From assembly GCF_017115025.1 (NCBI RefSeq), contig NZ_JABXKM010000234.1:1-37100 (forward strand): a stretch of 37,100 bases of DNA, in the 5' to 3' direction. The stretch's first letter is position 1. Each line of letters begins with the position of its first letter. The translations under genes and the position numbers were made by a program. A model generated the notes under the pieces. It saw only the letters and a program-made list of their open reading frames with translations. It was not told where the DNA came from and ran no database searches. Shown in pieces: positions 16,566 through 23,353 of this stretch. The stretch is from Nostoc sp. NOS(2021). GTDB taxonomy: Bacteria; Cyanobacteriota; Cyanobacteriia; Cyanobacteriales; Nostocaceae.

Positions 16566-17792
16566 TTATTCCCAGACTGAGTAATAGCGATCGCTAAACT
16601 GGGAATCTGCAATTACTCGACATTTCAACTCAGAAAGTCGCTCAATTATATTTGTATGTAAACGATTTCCAGAAACATCGAGAGTGTGTAAGCGATTAAT
16701 TGCTGGAGAGTTTAACAAAGCACCTCCATTACTTATATTTCCATCTGTTAACTCAAGTATCTTCAGATTTTTCATAATTGGAGAATTCACGATAGCCTGA
16801 GCAACTTCACTCATGTTTCCACATTTTCTCACCGCTAGGTATGCCAAGTTAGGGAACGATTCACCCGAAAGCACAGGTGCTAAACTATCAATATTGATCT
16901 TGCTTAAATCGCTTCTATTTAGCCAGAGTTCAAAGTATTCTAGAGATGGCAAATTTAAATTGCAAACTTTTGCAATATTACTATCAGATATACCATCAGC
17001 ATCAATAATCAGAGTTTTTAAACTCTCATGTTTTAAAGGCTTAATGGGAATAATAGAATTATTTTGGGGATTACGAACTTGTAGTATGAGGTCAGGCTTA
17101 AGAATATCTTCTTCAAGCATTCGACCCCGAATATGAAGTAATTCTAAATTAGGATAGGCTTTGACTAGAGGATGAATACTAGTTACGTTAATCTTTGATT
17201 CTCTATATCTTAAAGTCAAAATATCGCAGTTATCTCCAATTAATAATGCTTTTAAATTTGGAAGTAATTCACGAACCTTAACAAGAGTGTCAGTAAAATA
17301 TTTAAAAGCTGTTTTAGAAATTTTTTCCTTGTATTTATCTTGTAATTTTATTGCCTCTATATACTTAGCTTTTGGGTCTCTAAACAAACGCAATAATTCA
17401 TATTTACTATTTACACAATATGCTCTACCTATCGGGTCATCAATACTGACATGATAATTTATTCTCCAATCTTGAAATGTTGTTAAAACTAACCAAGGAT
17501 CATAATCTAGTAATGCCTGTTTGCCTTTAATACCAGCTTTACGTAGTAAACCAATAGTACAATCATGTATTTCTTCTGAAGAGTCATATAAGGCTTCAAT
17601 AATTAAATCTACTCCTGCATCACCATATTTAAACGCATCTTCAAGCGCCGCAATTCTGACTTCATCATCTTCGCTATTTAGACGATTTTGAACTCCTTCA
17701 AGTCCTCCTAAAACTACAGCGTAGTTTTGATTCTGCTGTTCTCCACCAAGTACTGCGTCAAATTCTCCGGGTTGGTTTTGATTGTTATTCAT
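16566..17792 (-). CDS. STM4015-type LRR protein, copy e
   Basis: A 408-residue paralog with FDAVLGG at 11-17 and AVVLGG at 25-30, HEAT-like segment, the degenerate HVSIDDPIGRAYCV motif, ALLIGDNCD in place of the usual FIGD stretch, leucine-rich repeats (SLEYFELWLN, NLAYLAVRKCGN), and the tail RYYSVWE at 402-408. The linker between the last LRR and the tail is the shortest of the set (ADSQFSD). It is more diverged than copies a to d. It is 29 bases upstream of the WD40 gene and probably shares its transcript. Confidence 0.82.
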   Translation of the reverse strand: MNNNQNQPGEFDAVLGGEQQNQNYAVVLGGLEGVQNRLNSEDDEVRIAALEDAFKYGDAGVDLIIEALYDSSEEIHDCTIGLLRKAGIKGKQALLDYDPWLVLTTFQDWRINYHVSIDDPIGRAYCVNSKYELLRLFRDPKAKYIEAIKLQDKYKEKISKTAFKYFTDTLVKVRELLPNLKALLIGDNCDILTLRYRESKINVTSIHPLVKAYPNLELLHIRGRMLEEDILKPDLILQVRNPQNNSIIPIKPLKHESLKTLIIDADGISDSNIAKVCNLNLPSLEYFELWLNRSDLSKINIDSLAPVLSGESFPNLAYLAVRKCGNMSEVAQAIVNSPIMKNLKILELTDGNISNGGALLNSPAINRLHTLDVSGNRLHTNIIERLSELKCRVIADSQFSDRYYSVWE

Positions 17793-17872
17793 CTTAGGTT
17801 ATCTTGTATAATGTTCTTCATTGTTACATTCACCAATTTTAGCTTTTGACGAATTATAATTGAGACTTTAGT

Positions 17873-19261
17873 CTATTCCCAAGCTGGAGAATAACGATCG
17901 TAGTACTTTTGTGATTTAGCGTTTACCTGACACTTAAGTTTAGATAACTTTTGAACCATATCTTTAGTTAAACGGTTCTTACTCACATTCAGAATTGCTA
18001 AGCTATTTATAGCCGGGCAATTTAATAAGAGTTCTGCACCTTTATCGCCCAAATTCCCGTCTGAAATATCAAGTCCAATTAAGCGATGTATTAACACTGA
18101 GTTTGTAAGTGCGGCAGCAATTTTATTATAATTTTTACCTCCTCTTAGTCCTAAATATTTTAAATTAGGAAATAAGTTACCTGAAAACATAGGTGCTACT
18201 TCAGTTGCATTTGGTAGAGTATTGTTACCACTATTACTAAAACCTAAATCAAGATATTCTAAAGCTGGTAATTCTAGTTTATAAATCTGCTGAAATGTTA
18301 CTTTATTTAAATCTGTTGCATCAACAATCAAAGTCTTAAGATTTTTATGCCTGATTGGGCTAAATTCTAGATGACAACCATTACGAATGTGCAGGAATTC
18401 TAGATGAGGGTAAGTTTTCAAAATAGCGCTAATATCACCAAGAGGGGTTGGTGAAATATTAGTATCAATCCATACAGCTTTTAACCCGCTTAAATATTCG
18501 TGAATATCAAACAAAATATCAACAATATAACCAAATTTATTACTATAACTCAATTGTTCAGATGTAACTTGAGAGATTAATACTTGGATCTGACTAACTT
18601 GTGGAAATTGCAGTAGTGATTCAACTTGTTCAAGACTTTTGAAAACATAGACATTTTTTGATGAATTAATTATGCCTAATTTAGGGTTAAAATTATCATT
18701 TTGCCAATCTCGTAGTCTAGTAAATAACTGCATTTTGTCAAAGTTTAATAATGCTTGTTTCGTCTTAAAGTCTGACCTATTATGCAATAATTCATAGGCA
18801 TAAATTCGTACTTGGGCAGACGAGTCCTGCAAAGCTGCAATTACTAAATCTAAACCTGGTGTTCCGTAATTCAATGCTTCAGAAATTGCTGTAACTCGTA
18901 TCTCAGTAATTGTACTTTTTAGACGATTTCTAACTCCTTTAATTCCTCCTAATACTGCACTTGTCATAGGATATGGAGTATTACCGCCTAAAATAGCATC
19001 AAATTCTTGGGGTTGATATTGCTGAGGATTGTTAGATTGCGTTAGCGAAACTGTCCGAAGGAATTGCTCTTTTCTGGCTGCTAAAATAGCATCATAAAAT
19101 TCTGATATATTCAGTTCTATTTTTGATCGCCCATTACTCGTGATTACAGTACTATAATAACCACATTCTTTTGCTCGCTCGCTATGAGGCAGATGTAATA
19201 AAGTTTCAAGCTTTTCTAAGAGAGCTTCTCCTCGAAATTTTTCATATTTAAAATTAGACAT
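17873..19261 (-). CDS. cyAbrB-like domain fused to an STM4015-type LRR protein, copy f
   Basis: A 462-residue paralog with an extra N-terminal domain. Residues 8-63 (GEALLEKLETLLHLP, AKECGYYS, then ISEFYDAILAA) match the N-terminal half of cyanobacterial cyAbrB regulators, which carry a similar GxALLxKxxELxHLPRRETAKQCGYY...FYDAxLAA pattern. The VLGG module follows at 90-106 as FDAILGG and AVLGG, then HEAT-like helices, FNPKLGI...VYVF, leucine-rich repeats, and the tail RYSPAWE. The ribosome site TAGGTAGG precedes the ATG, so the fusion appears to be real rather than a mis-called start. The cyAbrB half that makes the swapped-hairpin DNA-binding domain seems to be absent. Confidence 0.82.
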   Translation of the reverse strand: MSNFKYEKFRGEALLEKLETLLHLPHSERAKECGYYSTVITSNGRSKIELNISEFYDAILAARKEQFLRTVSLTQSNNPQQYQPQEFDAILGGNTPYPMTSAVLGGIKGVRNRLKSTITEIRVTAISEALNYGTPGLDLVIAALQDSSAQVRIYAYELLHNRSDFKTKQALLNFDKMQLFTRLRDWQNDNFNPKLGIINSSKNVYVFKSLEQVESLLQFPQVSQIQVLISQVTSEQLSYSNKFGYIVDILFDIHEYLSGLKAVWIDTNISPTPLGDISAILKTYPHLEFLHIRNGCHLEFSPIRHKNLKTLIVDATDLNKVTFQQIYKLELPALEYLDLGFSNSGNNTLPNATEVAPMFSGNLFPNLKYLGLRGGKNYNKIAAALTNSVLIHRLIGLDISDGNLGDKGAELLLNCPAINSLAILNVSKNRLTKDMVQKLSKLKCQVNAKSQKYYDRYSPAWE

Positions 19262-19279
19262 TATAGACCTACCTATAAA

Positions 19280-20539
19280 TTACTCTGAAACAGAACAATA
19301 GCGACTATTAATATAGCTATCATTATATTCTTCTTTTTGATTATTTGCCAAAACACGCACATCCAACCCAGAGAACTTTTCAATCATTTCCTGAGATAAA
19401 AAGCTTTCTGAAATATTGAGAATATCAAGATTATTTATCGCGGAACAATTCAGCAATTCTTCCGCACCAGCATCACTTAGCGTTCCCATTGAAAGATCAA
19501 GTACGCTGATGTAATGAATAATCGAAGAACCTACAATAATGCTGACTATTTCATCGGTAAATTGGCTATTGCGTAATCCTAAATAATTTAACTTGGGAAA
19601 TTTTTCTTCAAACAGAATTTGATTTAAATCTTCAACCCAACAATCTCCGCCGTAATTTTCACTACCAAACCATAATTCTAAATGTTCTAATGCTGGCAGA
19701 TTCATCTGACAAATTTGTGCAACAGTATCCCGACTTAACCCCCCAGTTTCAACAATCAACGCTTTGAGGTAATTATGTCGTATCGGCGGACTAAATTGTA
19801 AACCATCCCCTCCACGAACTTGCAAAATTTCTAGTTTGGTATAAGCTTGCAAAATGCGACTTATATCACTTTGTTGAATCCAAGAAATTTCGCATTCATC
19901 GCCAATAATGTCGCCAATGAAAATAGCTTTGAGATTAGTTAAATATTGTTTTGCATCAACTAAAGCTTTGATAATGCCGCTTGAATTACTTTCGTATGCT
20001 TCTTCCTCCCACAAACCAAACACTAAAGCTTCCAATTTATGGGCGTTGGGTTGTTGCAAAAGTCTACTAAGTTTACTCGGCAAATTATCCTCATTTTCAT
20101 AAGGCCAGTATCTCAAGGCGTAAGCTTTGTTAATAGGGTCAGTAATACCTATATTTGCATCGAACTCTACAACTTGCCGATTAGCAAATTGAGTAAGGTG
20201 ATAACCTTGATACTCGTTCAATCTTTCTTCCAAGTTCCAAGGTTTATATGTTTGCAAAGCTTGTTTGACTTGCGGTTCTATTTTTTGGCGCAATAGTCGA
20301 TAAGCAAAACGCTGCACCAATCTTGATTTATCTTGCAATGCTTGAATTAATACATCCAACCCTGCATCACCATATTTCAAAGCTTCGCTAAGTGCAGCAA
20401 TTCGTACTGTAATCACAGGATTTGATAAACAACGTTTAACTCCCTCAATTCCTCCTAAAACAACTCCATCCACAGGAGGCGGAGATTGTCCTCCCAACAC
20501 TGCATCATAATCTCTGGGTTGATTTTGGTTGTCTGTCAT
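19280..20539 (-). CDS. STM4015-type LRR protein, copy g, first gene of the block
   Basis: A 419-residue paralog: YDAVLGG at 11-17, VVLGG at 26-30, HEAT-like 42-84, FDANIGI...AYAL at 126-142, the STM4015 hallmark FIGDIIGDECEISWIQQSD at 207-225, VRGGDGLQF, LRRs from about 258 to 390, and the tail RYCSVSE at 413-419. The hallmark segment is the best preserved of all copies, so this is the copy on which the family call rests. It stands 18 bases before copy f. The promoter of the whole block probably lies in the 147-bp gap shared with the divergent DUF2997 gene. Confidence 0.84.
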   Translation of the reverse strand: MTDNQNQPRDYDAVLGGQSPPPVDGVVLGGIEGVKRCLSNPVITVRIAALSEALKYGDAGLDVLIQALQDKSRLVQRFAYRLLRQKIEPQVKQALQTYKPWNLEERLNEYQGYHLTQFANRQVVEFDANIGITDPINKAYALRYWPYENEDNLPSKLSRLLQQPNAHKLEALVFGLWEEEAYESNSSGIIKALVDAKQYLTNLKAIFIGDIIGDECEISWIQQSDISRILQAYTKLEILQVRGGDGLQFSPPIRHNYLKALIVETGGLSRDTVAQICQMNLPALEHLELWFGSENYGGDCWVEDLNQILFEEKFPKLNYLGLRNSQFTDEIVSIIVGSSIIHYISVLDLSMGTLSDAGAEELLNCSAINNLDILNISESFLSQEMIEKFSGLDVRVLANNQKEEYNDSYINSRYCSVSE

Positions 20540-20612
20540 GGTGCTTTACCTTTTGATTCTTTATTAGAATTCCCAAAAATTCCACGCATACATCAATGCA
20601 TAATAATTGCCG

Positions 20613-20640
20613 TTGACGGAAATTTAGTACAACATAGAGA
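20613..20640 (+). promoter_or_regulatory. Possible promoter of the DUF2997 gene
   Basis: TTGACG is followed 16 bases later by TAGAGA, about 46 bases before the ATG at 20687. The -10 is weak. It lies in the gap between the divergent DUF2997 gene and the STM4015 block. Confidence 0.3.
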
Positions 20641-20686
20641 TGATTATGGCATTTCTAAACCCTGAACAAATCAAAAATTTATACTT

Positions 20687-20899
20687 ATGGCGGAGTATCA
20701 GAAAATTGAGTACTGGATTGGCAAAGATGGTAAAATTACTGAAACACTAATTGGTGCATCTGGTGCAGCTTGTACAAGCACAACATCTGGAATAGAAAAC
20801 GCTTTGGGAGAGGTAGAAACTCAAGAACTGCTTCCTGAATATTATGAGGGAGATAACAATGTGACAGGAACAGAACAACAATCCCTCAAGCAAAAATAG
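20687..20899 (+). CDS. DUF2997 family small protein
   Basis: A 70-residue protein. The pattern IEYWIGKDGKITETLIGASG followed by AACTSTTSGIENALGEVE matches DUF2997, a small cyanobacterial/plastid-associated family often found near DUF1257 (ycf35-like) and ferredoxin genes. One conserved cysteine (C30) stands in the GAACT segment. The function is unknown. It diverges from the STM4015 block across 147 bp, and no usual DUF2997 partners are present here, so it may have been transferred alone or may be an extra copy. Confidence 0.8.
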   Translation: MAEYQKIEYWIGKDGKITETLIGASGAACTSTTSGIENALGEVETQELLPEYYEGDNNVTGTEQQSLKQK

Positions 20900-20931
20900 G
20901 AGGGACGTAGACGATCGCAGATAACCTGTTA

Positions 20932-20957
20932 GACATCCAAGGAAGGGGGATGTTTTC
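20932..20957 (+). terminator. Terminator candidate after the DUF2997 gene
   Basis: ACATCC pairs with GGATGT around a 9-base loop and is followed by TTTTC, 33 bases past the stop. The stem is short. Confidence 0.5.
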
Positions 20958-21156
20958 TATGGAAAGCCTTTTGGTGATAGCAATAGGATTTTTGGCGTTA
21001 CTTTGATCGCAGCCACTGCCAACACATCGGTGAGAGATTAAGATAATCTTACTTTTGTCAATTAGAAATTATGCTTAAAATTTGGAAAGAGCCGAGGTAT
21101 TAAGTTAACTCTTGTACTGAAATTATGGGTTAAGAATAAATGATGCGTATCAAGAT
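20958..21156 (+). other. Non-coding stretch, with one 15-codon hydrophobic frame
   Basis: Only a very short frame at 20959 (MESLLVIAIGFLALL) is seen. It is hydrophobic and resembles a single membrane helix, but it lacks a ribosome site, and its start overlaps the terminator. I do not call it a gene. Confidence 0.3.
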
Positions 21157-21187
21157 GACGCGTAGGCGTAGCCCGCCGTAGGCATGA
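21157..21187. repeat. Small dispersed repeat, Nostoc type
   Basis: The sequence GCGTAGGCGTAGCCCGCCGT followed by AGGCAT belongs to the palindromic GC-rich small repeats scattered in Nostoc genomes. It lies at the end of the ParB-like remnant, whose stop codon falls at its edge. Related copies are at 21599, 21704, 22362, 24382 and 33789. Confidence 0.75.
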
Positions 21188-21349
21188 TCAAAATAGCGTC
21201 GCGGTTGGGTCTAACCTAATTCGCTCTGGTTTGATACTAGCAGCTTGATTTTCAGGTGTAGTTAGTTCAGAATCACCATCGCTAAATATTAAATCGAGAG
21301 GGTTAGCATGTTTAAGCTTTGCACTATATACTATGTCTTTTTTAGTCAC
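21188..21349 (-). pseudogene. Truncated ParB-like partner of a ParA gene
   Basis: A 53-codon frame starting from GTG three bases after the stop of the ParA remnant (VTKKDIVYSAKLKHANPLDL). Small proteins beginning with a basic KKD...LKxxNPLDxIF segment commonly follow ParA on cyanobacterial plasmids. It ends where a dispersed repeat was inserted, so its C-terminus is probably lost. Confidence 0.42.
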
Positions 21350-21351
21350 TG

Positions 21352-21494
21352 TTACACTTTTAGTTTTTCTAAATCTTTAACAATCTTCTTTATGACTTTT
21401 AGTGCTGCACGATTTTTATCATACACAGCCAATGGAATTCGACGTTCAGAAGCATGGGCAAATGCAATTGATTTTGGGATAGCAGAATATATAG
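21352..21494 (-). pseudogene. C-terminal fragment of a ParA-family ATPase
   Basis: About 47 codons that read YSAIPKSIAFAHASERRIPL, then AVYDKNRAALKVIKKI. The C-terminus of plasmid ParA proteins has this form (S/I-P...AxA...RxPLAVYD...A). The Walker A part is missing. Its 5' end is fused to the flavodiiron fragment in a different frame at about 21494. Confidence 0.5.
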
Positions 21495-21598
21495 TAAAAT
21501 CTAAATTCAGCTTTGATCGCCTCTAAATCTTCGTCGAAGGTGCGATCATCACAAAAGTGCATTCCAAAAGCATCACAGGTGTAGAGGATTTGGGTTTT

Positions 21599-21628
21599 GC
21601 GATGGCTACGCCCGCCGCAGGCATCGTA
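21599..21628. repeat. Dispersed repeat within the flavodiiron fragment
   Basis: GCGATGGCTACGCCCGCCGC continuing AGGCATCG: a Nostoc-type repeat that adds about 7 codons (ACGGRSH) to the protein. Confidence 0.7.
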
Positions 21629-21703
21629 GCTGAAAATTGTATCAGGCCAGTGTAAGTTAGGCGCACTCACAAATTCAATTTCGTGTCCCTTGCCAATATC
21701 TAT

Positions 21704-21731
21704 GCGATAGCTGCGCTCGCCGAAGGCATCG
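21704..21731. repeat. Dispersed repeat within the flavodiiron fragment, second copy
   Basis: GCGATAGCTGCGCTCGCCGA continuing AGGCATCGC: a variant of the same repeat, adding AFGERSY to the protein between GD and RIDIG. Confidence 0.7.
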
Positions 21732-21900
21732 CCAGTTTTCACAACCCGCCAAGAATTGCGATCGCATACGAACCCTTCCAGAAATTGGAGCGCGACTTTT
21801 GAGGCTAAGACTGTAGCTCTAGGTGCTAACTGGAGGACATCTTCCACTAAGCCGCTATGGTCTAGCTCTGTGTGACTGACAATTATGTAATCAATTGTCT

Positions 21901-22366
21901 AAGAGGGTGTTTATAAATAAAAAATAAAGAGGATCGCAGTCATTTCGCAGGACAGGTATTTTAAAAAAGACAGTCGTCGTATTTGAATCGGATGCCATGA
22001 GTCGAAAACCTTATCCCACAGACATTTCCGATCCCGAATGGGATTTGATTAAATCAATGATTCCGGTTATCGTAAGCGCAAACGTGGAAAAAAGCGTGAA
22101 ATCGAGATGCGGGAAGTGGTAAATGCGATTTTTTACATCTTGGGCGCTGGCTGCTCATGGCGAATGATGCCTCACGATTTACCTGCTTGTCTTACTGTAT
22201 ACTCATATTTTCAACGTTGGCAGCGCAAAGGTATATGGCAAAAAATTCATTCAGTTCTGCGATGTCTACGACGGGCTACGCCTGAGCAACTCAGGCAACT
22301 CGAAGGACCAGATGTAGAACCATCCGCAGGAATTATAGACTCTCAAACTCCCTTTGGATCTGCGTA
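21901..22366 (+). mobile_element. IS5-family remnant with a broken transposase
   Basis: The transposase begins with MSRKPYPTDISDPEWDLIKS at 21997 and loses frame soon after. It continues in another frame from 22107 as MREVVNAIFYILGAGCSWRM, then PACLTVYSYFQRWQRKGIW, and stops after GIIDSQT. IS5/IS1031-type transposases open this way. The DDE catalytic half is missing, so it cannot move. The left end at 21900 cuts the flavodiiron gene. The right end is replaced by a dispersed repeat. Confidence 0.85.
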
Positions 22367-22428
22367 GGCGTAGCCCGCACTTCTCTACGAGACGCTGCGC
22401 GTAGCTTGCTTCCACGAAGTGGTACGAC
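22362..22428. repeat. Compound small dispersed repeat
   Basis: Two related GC-rich palindromic pieces in a row: GCGTAGGCGTAGCCCGC, then TCTCTACGAGACGCTGCGCG with TAGCTTGCTTCC. A very similar compound repeat lies at 33789-33862. No gene is seen from here to 22559. Confidence 0.7.
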
Positions 22429-22559
22429 AAAGCTCAGTGACCGTCGTAGACATCGTATCAACTATAAATACTCAATTTATCTTGCAGTTCTCCAAAATCA
22501 AAAATGTTAGTGATGATAATTCATCCTCTTAATATCTAACGCCAAAAATCAACGTATTT

Positions 22560-23003
22560 CTATTCTTTAGCAATGACAATATCGTTAGACTTAATGACTG
22601 CATAAGCTTCTTTACCCTCAGATAGTTCCAACTCTTCTGCGGAAGCTCTGGTGATAATCGAGGTTAATTCTACTTTATGAATAATCTCCAGAGTTACCTC
22701 ACTATTAACTGCTCCATAAACGACTCGTTTGACGACACCTTTAAGAATATTCCGAGAGCTAACTTTTAGTGATTTCTTTTGAATACTACTTTCTATCTCA
22801 GGCTTTTGAGTGTAAATATCTTCCTGCTTTTCCTGCTGAGTTGGTGATGATCCTGATGCCCAAGTGTGCTGAGTGAGACTACGCACGAGTTCCCGGAGAA
22901 TCTCAGTCTTGGTGCGTTGAGACTGTTCGCAGAACTCCTCCAGAATCTTCCGCTCGTCCTCTGAGGTTTGAAATGTAACCCATCCTTGTTCTTTTCTTGG
23001 CAT
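22560..23003 (-). CDS. Ribbon-helix-helix protein fused to a Mop/TOBE domain
   Basis: A 147-residue protein with two parts. Residues 1-48 (WVTFQTSEDERKILEEFCEQ, then SQRTKTEILRELVRSL) look like a ribbon-helix-helix DNA-binding domain. After a polar linker, residues about 80-147 (SSRNILKGVVKRVVYGAVNS... IITRASAEELELSEGKEAYA) form a single Mop domain like the gene at 2788. This is the layout of a small molybdate- or oxyanion-responsive regulator: DNA binding at one end and ligand sensing at the other. RHH domains act as dimers and Mop domains as hexamers. A palindrome 25-44 bases upstream may be its own operator. Targets are unknown. Confidence 0.82.
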   Translation of the reverse strand: MPRKEQGWVTFQTSEDERKILEEFCEQSQRTKTEILRELVRSLTQHTWASGSSPTQQEKQEDIYTQKPEIESSIQKKSLKVSSRNILKGVVKRVVYGAVNSEVTLEIIHKVELTSIITRASAEELELSEGKEAYAVIKSNDIVIAKE

Positions 23004-23027
23004 AATAATATTATCAATTTTGGTTAT

Positions 23028-23047
23028 CTTGGTAAAATTCTACCAAG
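23028..23047. promoter_or_regulatory. Possible operator of the RHH-Mop gene
   Basis: CTTGGTA and TACCAAG form a perfect inverted repeat around six bases, 25-44 bases before the ATG. An AT-rich palindrome (ATAATAATATTAT) overlaps the start. RHH proteins usually bind such short inverted repeats in their own promoters. The half-site CTTGGT...ACCAAG also appears at 2448-2463, with a 4-base spacer. Confidence 0.4.
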
Positions 23048-23353
23048 TATCAATTCGATATGTCGTTTTAGTAATAACATTTTTTTTGTCAAGGTTTTCG
23101 GCATTTTTCTCGCAAATTAATCAACTTAATCTCATATAGTTAACTACATAATATATTTATTTTTTTCTAGATGCAAAATATTTTGTTACTTGAAATTGTC
23201 TAAATCATCACTAAAACATTACCAACTAAGATGGTATAACATTGGGCTATGGTATTTGTTGGGATAGCGATTGCAGGGGTAATCTGGCAAAAAATTCCGC
23301 TGGCGATCGCGTGAGTGCCGTAGGATTATTTAACGTGAGTTCACAGCAGGGGG
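23048..23353. other. AT-rich intergenic stretch
   Basis: No gene is seen. A short frame from 23249 (MVFVGIAIAGVIWQKIPLAI) ends within a HIP1 site, has no ribosome site, and is probably chance. Confidence 0.45.

Larger units (their letters stand above)
21495..21899 (-). pseudogene. Internal fragment of a flavodiiron protein gene
   Basis: Part of the metallo-beta-lactamase domain of an Flv/flavodiiron protein (an oxygen- or NO-reducing enzyme). The metal motif HTELDH and HSGLVEDVLQLAP are present, followed by VLASKVALQFLEG, IGKGHEIEFVSAPNLHWPDT and YTCDAFGMHFCDDRTFDEDL. The 5' part ends exactly at an IS5-type remnant at 21900 and the 3' part ends at ParA sequence, so neither the start nor the flavodoxin domain is left. 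Two 7-codon insertions (AFGERSY and ACGGRSH) are small dispersed repeats that kept the frame open. Confidence 0.87.

Noticed and set aside
5603..20539. DAVLGG as a cut site for a C39-type exporter, making the LRR proteins secreted precursors
   Set aside because: The motif resembles a double-glycine leader end, but it occurs twice per protein, is followed by large folded domains, and no exporter is nearby. Kept only as a remote option.
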